DNA from: Rhododendron vialii | Lineage: Eukaryota; Streptophyta; Magnoliopsida; Ericales; Ericaceae | Assembly: GCF_030253575.1 (NCBI RefSeq) | Contig: NC_080566.1 | Coordinates: 7,945,501 to 8,009,500 of the forward strand | Length of the DNA stretch: 64,000 bases | Direction of reading: 5' to 3' | Shown: piece by piece, positions 13,247-24,183 of the stretch | Position numbering within the stretch: position 1 is the first letter of the stretch | How the letters are laid out: each line of letters opens with the position of its first letter | Made by a program: the position numbers and the translations under genes | The notes under the pieces: model-generated | What the model saw: the letters and a program-made list of their open reading frames with translations, nothing else | Told to the model about the DNA's origin: nothing | Databases searched by the model: none

Positions 13247-13946
13247 ATGCAGGCGCCATCTAGGTCGGCAAACAATGTCCCTGAAATTAGTCACTTGAGC
13301 CTCATCACCAATTCAAAATTGAAGCTCTTTAATCCGCCTGGGTTCAGCAACATCGAGGATCGTAGAAAAGAAATCATTCAAGCTGTGCAATTCCAAGAAA
13401 TTCAACAAAAGCGAAACCTGGGCACTTACAATATTCGTATCATGTTTGAAGTGTTCGTTCTTGTCTTTGTGGTCATTTCTATTATAGCAATGTCATCTCT
13501 TAAAGAATTGCAAGAGGTGCAATTTGTGAGCTTGAGGTCATCCAACTGGACGACATTTAGCATTATAACAGTCAAAGTTCGTTTGTTCTTATATGCGGTA
13601 ATGATTATCATCATCACGATAACTAAAAAATTTAAGGGGCACACGAAGACCCTATTTCTTGTACGCCACAGAAAACACAATAACATGCATTCTATGTTTT
13701 AGCATAATGTTAGCAGCATGGATGTTCATGCTTGATTCTGATGAACAAAATTCAGAGAACAAGCAAGAGATCTTTACTAATCTACAAAAGGTGATTTTGT
13801 GTCTGGTTGTTGCGACGACATTGTGGTTGTTAAAGATAATAAGGATGAAGACAATAGCGATTTCTTTCACAACGGATAGATACTACGATGATATAATAAC
13901 TGTCTTGTCTGCCCAATATGTAATAACTTTGCATATTACACATTAA
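13247..13946 (+). pseudogene. Frameshifted membrane-protein gene, left palindrome arm
   Basis: The frame opens at ATG 13247 and encodes a soluble N-terminal region followed by hydrophobic segments near residues 64-82 and 109-126, then shifts frame near 13,630. There the sequence has one more T than the right-arm copy, and similarity resumes in the next frame (13,659-13,946) with another hydrophobic helix and further C-terminal residues. The ATG that starts the right-arm copy is ACG here. The protein family is not recognised. Two or three membrane spans in an intact ancestor is an inference from hydropathy. Confidence 0.6.
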
Positions 13947-14295
13947 GCAAACAAGACAGTTTTCTCCACTCCTCAAATGAATTTAATCCCATAATTGTTT
14001 TTGTCCCTTGAACTTTGGGTATTCCCCACCAACCCTCCTTCCATAATGCATGATGCGTGGGTGTTGAACAAAGAGACAACGTATTACGGCAGACACAACA
14101 GTTTTTATACCGTCGTAGTATCTTTCCTTTGTGAAAGAAATCGCTATTGTCTTCATCCTGATTATCTTCATCCTGTTTCGTTTCAATCAAAGGTGACATA
14201 TTCAAAAAAAAAAAAAAAAAATTATCTTAAACAACCACAATGTCGTCACAAGAATCATACACGAAATCACCTTTCGCAAATTAGCAAAGATTGAT

Positions 14296-14829
14296 CTATT
14301 GCTTGCTCTCTGACTTTTTTTCCTCGGAATCAAGCACCAATGTCCATGCTGCTAACATTATGTTGAACCATAGAATGCTAGTTATTGTGTTTTCTGCAAC
14401 GTACAAGAAATAGGGTCTTCGTGTGCCCCTTAATTTCCTAGTTATCGTGATGATGATAATCATTACCGCGTATGAGAACAAATGAGTTGTGACTGTTATA
14501 ATGCCAAACATCGTCCAGTTGGATGACCTCAGGCTCACAAATTGCACTTCTTGTAATTCTTTAAGAGATGACATTGCTATAATAGAAACGACAACAAAGA
14601 CGAGAACGAACACTTCAAACATGATATGAATTTGAGTGCACAGGTTCTGCTTTTGTTGAGTTTCTTGGAATTGCGCAAATTCAATAATTTCTTTTCTACG
14701 ATCCTCGATGTCATTGACCCCAGGTGGATTAAAGAGCTTCGATTTTGGATTAGTGATGAGGCTCAAGTGACTAATTTCAGGGACATTGTTCGCCGACCTA
14801 GATGGCGTCTGCATGGCTATGGAGCTCAT
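14296..14829 (-). CDS. Putative membrane protein, right palindrome arm (possibly truncated)
   Basis: This is a single-exon open frame of 177 codons on the minus strand with an unbroken reading frame. A polar N-terminal part (about 65 residues, containing EDRRKEII) is followed by a strongly hydrophobic segment near residues 70-85, a second near 112-130 and a third near 148-163, consistent with an integral membrane protein. The stop codon TAG corresponds to GAG in the inverted copy, where the frame continues for roughly 60 more codons. This copy may therefore have lost its C-terminus. No known family is recognised, and expression is uncertain. It could equally be a pseudogene or part of a transposon. 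Confidence 0.45.
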   Translation of the reverse strand: MSSIAMQTPSRSANNVPEISHLSLITNPKSKLFNPPGVNDIEDRRKEIIEFAQFQETQQKQNLCTQIHIMFEVFVLVFVVVSIIAMSSLKELQEVQFVSLRSSNWTMFGIITVTTHLFSYAVMIIIITITRKLRGTRRPYFLYVAENTITSILWFNIMLAAWTLVLDSEEKKSESKQ

Positions 14830-15281
14830 GTAAATTATATTATTTATTTTAATATGAAATCCCCTTATGTAGATTAACTTCTGTAATTGAGATTTTGTAA
14901 ATATGTTTCCTCATGTTAAATCATGGCTGTAACTTTTTTCCCTGTCTAGGCTCCCTATGATTACTCCAAGCCATTGGTGATGTGCAAAAATTGTTCAAAA
15001 TTTCAAGACTTATTATCTTGTAAGTATTGACTAATTCTGAAGCCGTTAATCAAGCTATCTATATTTAGAAGGGAAATGGTCAACATTTATTTAGGCTTTG
15101 TTTGTTTGGTCGTAAAACATTTTTGTCAAAAATATTTTGCATAATTTCCAGGGTGTGATTGTTCAAAATCCCAGAAAATAATTTTTTTGAAAAATCTTTT
15201 ACGCCTTCGGCCGTAAAACGACTTACCCCAAGAAACAAGTACTCCGTAAGTTATTTTTCAATCTATTGGACTGGTTGTGCA

Positions 15282-15387
15282 GCTAATGATTCTATCACAT
15301 TTTCTTGTGGCCACGTGAATGCAATTGCTCTCCCCCAGCAAGACTCAAATAGGCTCTGTTTGAAAATTTTCCTCCCATCTGTTTGGT

Positions 15388-15428
<41 letters not shown>

Positions 15429-17064
15429 GTAGAAGGGAAAAGCCAATGGAAATTTTGAAAATTTCTGAAACTGCAAGTGATTTTTTATTCATAAGTGAGT
15501 GGAAACATTATCCTAGATTAATTGTACGTGGAGTGCTAGGTGTAGGTACCATGTATTTCTAGGCATCTGATAGGGGTTTAAATCTCACTAAGTACAATTA
15601 ACAATACAGACTTTTGCCGAGTAGAAGAAAACAACATTGCCCTGTATTTTTTGATTAATTTATTTTGTGATTTGAGACTGAATTCCAACCTATTTTGGAT
15701 TGGAAATGAAGATTATTTGGTAGAATAATCAATTTGATCGCACATCAATAAGTAAATCATCATCAGATCGTATGTCTACCGCAAAAATATTTGCATTTGA
15801 ATTCTATTTTCGTAAAACACGGATCTTCCTATGGTATCGCTTTCACTGCATTAAACCTTAGAATCTTGGAACAAGTTTTTTCTTTTTCAGTTTGAAGTTT
15901 GATAGGCTTTCGAATAAGAAAACTTAGCTTCTTCCTTGGCGGCCTTTTCGACGATGATTGAACGTAAATTTTTAGCCTTACAACATTGGGCCTTAGCCGC
16001 TCGGATGGCAAGGGAAAGAAACATGATCCTATGGTCCCGAAAATCTCTGTGCTTTTATGCCGAGGAATTTTTTGGCCGTTGGATTGTGTGACTCCTCAGG
16101 ACTGATGCACAGGGGTTTTCAAGATAAAGAAAATCGGAACCCGAATGGAAAATGCTTGGCGAATTCATATATGCTATGTTTGGATGAGTTTTTGAGAGAT
16201 TTTTTATGAGAGTAATCATCGGAAGTATAGGAAATGAGTGGAGAGAGATAGAGAGAGAAATGATAATAATGATTGAAGATATGGATAATGAGTGGAGAGT
16301 AATGATTGAAAGTATGGGTAATGAGTGTTTTTTGAGTTAGAAATTTTTTTTCAAAAAGAAAAACGAACAAGGCATAATCTCTCTTCTTTGGCAAGACCCA
16401 ACAAGTCTAGTTAAATCAGAGGCGGAGTCATGATTTCTAATTTTCTACTATATGAGCCAATGAGAAAATAATCTCTCGGGTAAAGAACTATTTGAAAAGT
16501 AACACGGGCTCTTCTAATTTTCATAAAGTATTTTTGACAAATTTTGCGGAATTAAATTTCAAGAAATTATTGATACCATGTAACAATGCCAAGCGGCATG
16601 ATAATTATAATATTATAATAAGATTCAATTAGAGCCACTTATAATGAGCAAAAATATTGAGATGGATCAGCCCCGTTTGTACTTATAAAAGTAGAAATAA
16701 GAGAATAGTATTTAGTAATTATATAAACAATAATTGATTTAGCATATTGAGGTTAATATTGCTCAAAAAATTTATTTTAAGCTTCAATTAAATGGTAACT
16801 TTTACAAAACTATTAAGGACAGTCTAGATACGAGTAGTTAATAATAAGATGTTCTCGAACCTATCTAAACAGGTTGTATCAGCTTTTACTATTTAACTCT
16901 GTTAAAAGTTGCATCGAATAAATTTAAATCTTATAATAAATCTTTTAAGTACATAGTTAAAAAGGACTAGACTCAACTCATCATTCCATATGGGCAGGAC
17001 AATTAAATAAAAGTGGAAAAACGAGATGAAGAAAAATGCCAAAATTTGCATGTGTTGCAATTTA

Positions 17065-17097
<33 letters not shown>

Positions 17098-17208
17098 CTG
17101 TTGTGATTGCCCATACAATTTGTAATGATTGTTTTGAATTTGAATGAATTTCTAGATGTTAGCTAGTCCAGTTCATTTTGCATTTCTTAGGCCCTACCCT
17201 GGGTAATA
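15282..17208. other. Intergenic with GA tracts
   Basis: Contains a GA tract at 15392-15424 and a CT tract at 17067-17096. A GA-rich area with short ATGATTGAAnnTATGGnTAATGAGTG repeats lies near 16,190-16,330. No gene or element end could be supported. Confidence 0.5.
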
Positions 17209-18037
17209 ATTGGCTTTTTTGCCTTTTTGGTCTCTAAACTATTAGCGAGTCGCCAATTTGGTCCCCAATGTATGAATTTAGCCAATTTGGTCTCCAATGT
17301 TTAAAATGTGTGCCAAAATGGTCCTCATCCCCAACGGCGTTTGCCTCTTCCGTCAAAAGGGGGGACATGAATGGAATTTCACCCCCTTTACACGTAACTT
17401 ATGCCTAGTTTGGCATTATAAGCCAAACGGTTATTTTTTTGGACAAAAAACTGCATTTGTTAGTTTTTCATCTATTTTTTGAGAATATTGCTTCTTCATG
17501 ACGAGAATAATCTAAAAAGTAAAAAATTAAGATCGAAATCTATTTTTTTTAATAAAGAAGAAAAAATTGGCTTATCGGCTTTTTTTTTTGTCTTTATTAA
17601 AAAAAGATTGGGTTTGATTGTAATTTTTTTTTACTTTTTAAATTCCTCTTATCATGAAGAAGCAATAATCCTCAAAAAATCGACGAAAAACTAACAAATG
17701 CGATTGTTTTTTGAACAAGGACAATAAATAAGTCAACAAAAAAATTCTGGATAAACAAAACCTCTCTGTGTGTGTGTGTTTTCTTTTGAGTGTTACAATC
17801 TATATAAGAGGTGGGGGATGAAATTTGGCGGGAAAAAGCTCTCCATGAGAAGAAAATGTGTACAGGGGTGAAATACCATTCATGCCCCATTGACGGAAGA
17901 GGCAAACGCCGTTGGGAAGGAGGACCATTTTGGCACACATTTTAAACGTTGGGGACCAAATTGGCTAAATTCATACATTGGGGACCAAATTGACAACTCG
18001 CTAATACTTTGGGGACCAAAAAGGTAAAAAAGCCAAT
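17209..18037. mobile_element. Foldback element with very long inverted repeats
   Basis: The outer ~190 bp (from ATTGGCTTTTTTGCCTTTTTG at 17209) is mirrored by 17,845-18,037, including the strings CCAATTTGGTCC and GGCGTTTGCCTCTTCCGTCA. Inversion continues inward through TTTGTTAGTTTTTC and GCTTCTTCATGA, so nearly the whole 829 bp folds back on itself around 17,580. No convincing target duplication was identified. This is probably a non-autonomous Mutator-like or foldback DNA transposon; the superfamily is an inference. Confidence 0.75.
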
Positions 18038-18348
18038 AATAATTCAAGATGATTGGGCATAAACAACTCCATGAACAAAGTAGATTTGTTTGACATAAAA
18101 TAGACAATTGTTGTTTAAACTATAGTTGCCTGAGCCAACAAATCTAATTTTATTGTTCATATATAAATTTATTGATGTCCAATCAAACTTATTTTGTATG
18201 TGAATAATCTTCCCAATGAGTCTTAAGAGATATTCAGCTTTGGTCATTTTTTGTATTCCCGGAATAGGCCCACTAAGAAACTCAAACTCAATGGGACTAG
18301 ACAATAAGAGAACCGGAGGCCGGGGGATTGGGAGATGGTGCTTGGATT

Positions 18349-18557
18349 GGGAGATGCTGCCAAGCACCTCGTGCTTAGCAGCAGTGCCGAGTGGCCGGTC
18401 GTTCATCTCGGCAATTGACAGTTCGGATCTTGATCGAGCAATGGACGATTCAAAATCTGTATGTTCTCATATTCAATCTGATTCGTTCGTGCCGAAATGA
18501 ACGGTTAGATGTCGCTCAGCGCCTGCTTGACACCAGGGTGCTTGGCAGCATTCCCAG
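18349..18557. mobile_element. MITE, GGGATGCTGC family, copy 1
   Basis: Ends are GGGAGATGCTGCCAAGCACC and its near inverse GGTGCTTGGCAGCATTCCC. The interior holds CATCTCGGCAATTGACAG, shared with a second copy at 24,778-24,964. The superfamily is not determined, because the target duplication is unclear. Confidence 0.6.
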
Positions 18558-18600
18558 GGCAGAGGCCGGGAGCTTCCTCCCAATAGAATGGCATGGCTAT

Positions 18601-18637
18601 TTGAAGATATTATTGTTGCTTTCAAATGAATATATAC

Positions 18638-18681
<44 letters not shown>

Positions 18682-18720
18682 TGAAGAAAGGAACGGCAGC
18701 CCAGACCCAGTGTAGATGAG
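18601..18720. repeat. 120-bp unit of a tandem duplication (first copy)
   Basis: It begins TTGAAGATATTATTGTTGC, continues into a GA tract (18,642-18,679) and ends GACCCAGTGTAGATGAG. The same unit follows directly at 18,721 but is split by the Helitron. Its second half reappears at 22,110-22,200. Confidence 0.85.
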
Positions 18721-18761
18721 TTGAAGATATTATTGTTGCTTTCAAATGAATATATACAATA
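18721..18761. repeat. Second 120-bp unit, left half (split by Helitron)
   Basis: Identical to the start of the unit at 18,601 through AATATATACA. The rest of the unit resumes at 22,110 on the far side of the Helitron, so the duplication is older than the insertion. Confidence 0.85.
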
Positions 18762-19104
18762 TCTATTCTAATATATAAAGGGAGAGCATCCTTTGGTGTC
18801 TCCTCCCTTTGTCATGTATTTTTCTTTCCATAAGTGCCCTTTTAAAACACAAAATAAAATAGTTAATTGTGAGGATATTTTAGACATTTAAACACAAAAA
18901 AAAACCACCTGCCGGCATGCCCAGATGTCCTCAATAGAGAGAGAGAGGGGAAAAAAAACACGTCCTCTAACCCCACTACTACTTCAAAACCCCACTACTC
19001 CTGAAACACACTTGCCAGCATCCATCTCTCTCTCTCTCTCAACTTCTCAACCGTTCTCTCTCTCCCAACTCCTTAACCGCCCACGCCTCTCTCCCACAAC
19101 CCCA

Positions 19105-19107
<3 letters not shown>

Positions 19108-19152
<45 letters not shown>
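19108..19152. repeat. (TC)n microsatellite in the Helitron
   Basis: A roughly 44-base CT tract inside the Helitron, preceded by other CTCTCT clusters from 19,025. Confidence 0.9.
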
Positions 19153-19154
<2 letters not shown>

Positions 19155-20355
19155 GGGCTATGAATACCCCATTCTCTCTCATATGCGCCTTTCAGAGGCG
19201 AGGTTCAGAGACGGGAGTCAATTGTTGATCATAGGCCTTTAGGAATTTCAACCAAGAAAGTTGAATTGACAGAATTGATAGATTAGACCCATTCAATTTT
19301 TTCCCCCAATTCCATTTTCTCTTCGATTTTTTCCTAAAATTGTAGGTACAATTGACTGCCAATCTCTCTTGGGTTTTTGATGGTTGTGTGAAAATTTGTT
19401 GTTTTGTGAACTGGGTATGCACCAATGCTTCTAGGTTTTGTAATTTATCTGAATTTTGGGTATTGGGGTTTACGGTATGAACTTGGTTTTGATGCTGTTT
19501 AGAGGTTTTCGAGGTTTGATTAGCATGATTTTGGTGGCCTGGTGGGTATATCAAGTTAGCTTATGAATGTTATTGTGGAGGTTCATTTTCAGAAATCAGG
19601 GGAAAAAAAAAAAAGGGGATCTTATGGTCTAGAAATTGAGCCTTCTCTTTAAACCGGCAATTTAGAAACTAAGCCTTAGTCAAACATGGAAGAAAAGAAA
19701 GAAACGAGAAACTGTTTCGTACCTTTTATCCATTTGGGTTCCGTAAAATTTTAGTTGATGTCATAGGTGGTTGAATTCCTTTCATGGCAGTATGCCCATT
19801 CTCAATTTCTTTTTCTTTGAACTGAACAATTATGACATCATTTGTTATGAAATTTTTGGGATTCGGATGCATTTTTGTTCGTATTATGAGTTCATAACCG
19901 ATGCTTCACTCATTCTTTATGCGCGAATTCATTTGACAGGTTTAAGGTTTTGACAATTGAAAGTAATTCGGAACTCGCACCACTCAATTCTGCTAGCCAC
20001 CAGGTATGATTTCCTCTCTGCTTCATCTATTGTCGTGCCTAAAGCTGTGTTTTGTTTTCCGTATACAGTAATTGGATTTGTTTCCTGTTCATAAAGAAAT
20101 GCAACTTGATTCCAAAAAAAAGATTTGGTTAGTTTGATTTGTTTCCCGTGCAAATATACATAAGTTATATTTTTCTATTGTCAAATGTGAAGAATGGGTA
20201 GTGACCAAAAAAATGGCGTAGGACTGAATGCATTTAAAGCCCTTCTTTCCCTATATTTTATTCCCTTTACCTGGGAGGGATGCTCACAACATTATTTTTG
20301 TAACCAATATTTTCGCCTATTCAATTATTAATAGCAAAATTGAAGGCAAGGAGAA

Positions 20356-21516
20356 ATGGCACAACAAAGACAAATAGCAACCACAAAGGGCAAGGAAAAC
20401 GAACAGCCAAGTGGTGCCAATGAAAAAAAAAAAAAACAAAGTATGATGCTTATAACTTCTATTTTCTTTCCCTTCCACATTTTAAAGATAATTTGTTATG
20501 TACGCATGCAAGTTGGTGTTGTTCTTTTTTTTTTTTTAAATCTTCAAATGAAAGATGCGATTTATGGAGAGGCTGAACAGGTACGTGATTATGAACACCT
20601 TTTTTTTACCCCTACAGAGATTCTAAATAAGTTTTTAAACTTACATGGGTCGTAAATTGTTAAGCTTGAGAACTTTTAGGTTCAAATAATTGTATATATA
20701 ACATTTTATAACTTACATGGGTCATGAGGCCTTCTCCATGTTTGCGTCGTAATAATCACTTAGTTATGTTGAATGCAGTATATGATTTTGAATCTAAACG
20801 TCAGAGGGAGGGCTTACCAGTTGAAAATTTTGTTCGACGAAAAATAGAGACATGTCGATCCTTGCAAAATGTTGGAGAAAATATAAGTGAACAATACCTT
20901 ATAGGAAAAATAGTAGACCTTCTATCACCAAGCTGAATGCATGTGAAGATAACAATATTTCAAAGACATGTTATAGAAAATGCTACACATTTGATGAATG
21001 CTTTGATGGAAGACGAGCATAATGTCTACTATTTGTGGATGGAGTTTGAGCAAGGGCCAATGATGCCAAACTCAACTGTGAGAGCGCACATTTTAAATAA
21101 AGAAAATCAATTTCATAGTCTAAGGAAAAAAGGCTGCAAGCCAAACATTGAGAATTTGGTTCAGGCTATAGTTAATAACCTCCCGCTCACATGACCTAAA
21201 ACAACAATCTTCAAAAACTTGAAACTAAATTTCTTGGATATGAGAGCATTGGGAGCTATGCTTGAGGAGATTGAGACTGATATCATATGTTCGGAAGCTT
21301 TGGACGAAGTAGAGCAACAATTTATAGAACAAGAGGAGAAGAAGGGAAAAAAACCTCGGCAAAAGGTAATAATATATATTTTTTAAGAAAAAATTATTTG
21401 TTACCCATTCAGTTAATTTTTACTTCAATACAAATCATACACTAACAAACGATTAAATGTTCTTATGTGGTCCTTTTGCAGGTAGCGAAACGAAGATTGG
21501 AATTTGATGAACTATA
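20356..21516 (+). pseudogene. Possible captured gene fragment inside the Helitron
   Basis: Several protein-like segments on the plus strand could be exons. A lysine-rich segment starts at ATG 20,356. A stretch after ATGCAG at 20,779 reads YDFESKRQREGLPVENFVRR and onward to a stop at 20,934-20,936. A further open stretch lies at 20,937-21,194, and a charged segment (about 21,203-21,366) could be spliced via AAAAG|GTAATA and TTGCAG to a terminal basic exon ending at 21,516. In-frame stops between segments prevent a continuous model. No family was identified. Gag-like sequence of a retrotransposon is one possibility. Confidence 0.3.
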
Positions 21517-21961
21517 GGTCTACAACAGTTGAAGTTGCATGCTATCCAATTATTTGAATTTGTTAATTTATTTTGTTTTAGGAGTTCATTTATTTTGTTT
21601 TAGGAGTTCATCGTGCTTTAATAGTTTACATGTGAGTATGAGATTGTCATCATAACTCGTTTTCAAAATTTAGCATTATCGTACCAAGAGTTGTTTTTTT
21701 TTTTTTGTTACTGTTCAGCTTGGATTTTTTTTTGTCATATTTATTGCTACCATTATGTATGTTTTCTTTTAGTTATGTTGATAGATTATGATAATTTCAC
21801 CCTTGCATAATAAGAAAAGCTAATTACAAGGCATGATAATTAGGGCAAAACCCCTGTTTAATGAAAGCAAAACATCAGTGTACAATCTTTAAATCGTTGA
21901 ACCTGTTCTTACTTTGGAATGATGCCTTCTACCTAACGTGTGTATTTGCTAATAACAAATA

Positions 21962-22109
21962 CTAGAGGTTGGGTCACACGCGATGCATGTGCAAATCGGA
22001 TTTTCACAACGTTTTTGTATAAATGCTTCCCACTTATTGTTTGATTAAAATTTCACAAATGTTGTGAAAATCCGACTTGCACACGAATCGCGTGTGCCCC
22101 GACTTCTAG
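21962..22109. repeat. Palindromic Helitron terminus (inverted duplicate 3' ends)
   Basis: The block from CTAGAGGTTGGGTCACACGC to its near inverse GCGTGTGCCCCGACTTCTAG forms arms of about 50 bp around a short AT-rich centre. Both arms contain TCGGATTTTCACAAC. Each arm resembles a Helitron 3' end, so two 3' ends lie head to head. Confidence 0.8.
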
Positions 22110-22116
22110 TATACAT

Positions 22117-22161
<45 letters not shown>

Positions 22162-22200
22162 GTGAAGAAAGGAACGGCAGCCCAGACCCAGTGTAGATGA
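22110..22200. repeat. Second 120-bp unit, right half
   Basis: Resumes the unit interrupted at 18,761: TATACATATAA, a GA tract (22,121-22,156), then GTGAAGAAAGGAACGGCAGC and GACCCAGTGTAGATGAG, as at 18,680-18,720. Confidence 0.85.
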
Positions 22201-22272
22201 GAAAAGACTGACCAAAAACAAGCCAAACCACCATCCACCCATTTCCTTTCTACCCAACTCATCAGGATATCA

Positions 22273-22293
22273 GATAAGATTATGCCACGTGGC
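22273..22293 (+). promoter_or_regulatory. I-box plus G-box light-response module of RBCS
   Basis: GATAAG (I-box, 22,273-22,278) lies six bases from the palindromic G-box core within GCCACGTGGC (22,284-22,293). An adjacent I-box/G-box pair is the conserved light-responsive module of dicot rbcS promoters. It lies about 240 bp upstream of the start codon and about 160 bp downstream of the Helitron end. Confidence 0.85.
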
Positions 22294-22440
22294 GCACATG
22301 TAGTGAAACCTTCTGATATGGGTAGCATCAAAATTCTATGTGGCAATTAACCTCACCTACATGATCCAACGGTCAAAACCCCTCAACCCCAACTTGAACT
22401 TATTCTCGGCCTTTGGATCCAAGATAATGTGTTGATTTCC

Positions 22441-22450
22441 CTATATATAG
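22441..22450 (+). promoter_or_regulatory. RBCS TATA box
   Basis: CTATATATAG lies about 85 bp upstream of the ATG at 22,532, predicting a short leader starting near 22,470. A further I-box-like AAGATAATG lies just upstream at about 22,421. Confidence 0.8.
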
Positions 22451-22531
22451 GATGGAGCACTATTGAGCAGTTCTCCAACTTCTCCTACTAGTTACTTACT
22501 AGAAAAAAACCGAGTAGAAGAGGATAAGAAA

Positions 22532-24183
22532 ATGTCCGTCTCCATGATGTCTTCGGCCACCGCCGCCCGCACCGCTGCCCCGATCCAAGCCAGCGGCTTG
22601 ATGTCATCGTTCACCGGGAAGTCCATGTCTTCTTTTCCCATGACCAGGAAGGCTAGCGTCGGCAAACGGTCTAGCAATGCAGGGAGAATCAAATGCATGA
22701 AAGTATGTAGTTTCAGACGAACCTTTTGAAAGTATATTTGTTGTGGATTCTCGCATTAGCTGTCATTGTTTTTCGTGTTTTATTTGATTCTTCGGCAGCT
22801 TGTTCGGTGCAGCTTCTGCTGCTTCCTCTGCAAAACAAACAAATTTAAATAAGTAGTTCGTCGTATGGTAACTCTAGATTGATGTTTACTTATGATTTTA
22901 GCTTAATTATGTTAAAATACACAAACGCTTATTCACACGATCACTTACACACACTCAAACACATAAATATTTAACACACCCCTCAAGTAGTCTCAGCAGA
23001 ATTAATTGTATGTTTTCAGCATTATTAAATAAATACACTCCTCATTTATGTTTTTTACTGTCCCGTTCCGCTGAAGAAAATAAAAGTACTTATTTTTTAA
23101 ATAAGTAGTTATTTTTTGAATTAAAGGTGATCTCGTTCTGCTATGATTCTTATTATTTAAGTACATATTTTTTGTTTTACGAGACAAGTCATTCGCTGAT
23201 AATTGATCACCTTTAATTCGAAAATAAGCATAACTGCATGTGTTAGTGGAACACACCTATACTTTTTAGCATAATTAACTCTATTTTAATGTTCCTTTTT
23301 CGTGCAGCTTGTGGTTCTGGCAACAAAACAAGTTTTAAAAAGTTGGAAAAAAGTTGATCCTATGGTAGCTCCATTTAAATGTTTCATTTACGTTTTCAAC
23401 TTAAATTAAATTCCTTTTAGCATAATTTAACTCAATTTTAGTGTTCCTTTTGGGTGCGGCTCCTCCTCCTGGGCAAAACCAGTTTAAAACTCCTATGGTA
23501 GCTCTAATTTTGATGTTTTATTAGCTTAATTACGTTTTAGTTTAAGAATTAATTAACCTTTTAATTAGCAGTATTTAAACATGAAAATAATAAATACCCA
23601 GTACTGATTAAATATTCAAAATTGATTTATGCTTGGAATTTGGAATTTTCTCAGGTGTGGCCTCCAAAGGGGTTGATTAAGTTCGAAACACTGTCTTATC
23701 TTCCCCCACTCACAAGGGAACAGCTTTCCAAGGAAGTTGACTACCTCATTAAGAACGGATGGGTTCCTTGTTTGGAATTTGAGACTGAGGTTTTTTTCCA
23801 AACCCCTCCTTAATTTGTTAAAAGACGATTATCGGGCCGTCCATCTCGAAAATTGATAGTTCATATCTATTAAAAGACGATTATCGTCTTTAAAAAATTG
23901 GAATCGTTAAAAGTACTTATGGATTTTTTTTTCGGGTACGTACGTGCAGAGACCATCTGTGTACCGTGCATACGGCTCGACCCCGGGGTACTACGATGGC
24001 CGATACTGGACAATGTGGAAGCTGCCCATGTACGGGTGCACCGACTCTAGCCAGGTCTTGAACGAGGTCGACGAGTGCGTCAAGGAGTACCCGGACGCGT
24101 TCGTCCGCATCATCGGATTCGACAACGTCCGCCAGGTCCAGTGCATCAGTTTCATTGCCCACAAGCCCCCTAGTTTCAAGTGA
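22532..24183 (+). CDS. RBCS: RuBisCO small subunit precursor
   Basis: The small subunit of ribulose-1,5-bisphosphate carboxylase/oxygenase is nuclear-encoded, imported into the chloroplast and assembled into L8S8. Three exons give 179 residues: 22,532-22,702, 23,655-23,789 and 23,950-24,183. All junctions are GT-AG and phase 0. Residues 1-55 are a Ser/Ala/Met-rich transit peptide ending GRIKC. The mature chain starts MKVWPP and contains [27 protein letters not shown], and [18 protein letters not shown] near the C-terminus, all hallmarks of the family. Introns fall after mature codons 2 and 47, as usual in dicots. The segment joining exons 2 and 3 ([14 protein letters not shown]) departs from the commoner FVYRE-type sequence but keeps length. 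An I-box/G-box promoter and TATA box precede it. It appears intact and functional. Confidence 0.97.
23826..23890. repeat. Partial copy of the CATCTCG-AATTGA repeat in RBCS intron 2
   Basis: GCCGTCCATCTCGAAAATTG resembles the interior of the MITEs at 18.4 and 24.8 kb. It is flanked by two copies of TTAAAAGACGATTATCG (about 23,819 and 23,873). Confidence 0.5.

Larger units (their letters stand above)
12803..15281. repeat. Large inverted repeat (palindrome), arms ~1.1-1.2 kb
   Basis: The left arm (about 12803-13933) is matched by the reverse complement of the right arm (about 14067-15281), leaving about 130 bp of unique spacer. Matching landmarks are CACAACCAATC/GACTGGTTGTG at the outer ends, the GTAAGTCGTTTTACGG string, and a membrane-protein open frame on each arm. 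The arms differ by many substitutions and several indels, so this is not an assembly mirror. A transcript through it could fold into a very long hairpin. Confidence 0.9.
18762..22109 (+). mobile_element. Helitron, 3,348 bp, non-autonomous
   Basis: The 5' end is TCTATTCTAATATATAAAG, preceded by A. The 3' end carries the perfect 7-bp-stem hairpin GCACACG-AATCG-CGTGTGC (22,079-22,097), then 8 bases and CTAG (22,106-22,109) followed by T. These are the defining ends of a Helitron inserted into AT. No helicase or Rep domain was recognised, so it is non-autonomous. The terminal 149 bp also contains an inverted second copy of the 3' end (from CTAG at 21,962). CT tracts lie at 19,030-19,152. A possible multi-exon cargo gene lies at 20,356-21,516. 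Confidence 0.85.

Noticed and set aside
18925-19242. Ser/Leu-rich 105-codon ORF
   Set aside because: It is driven by the CT microsatellite inside the Helitron.
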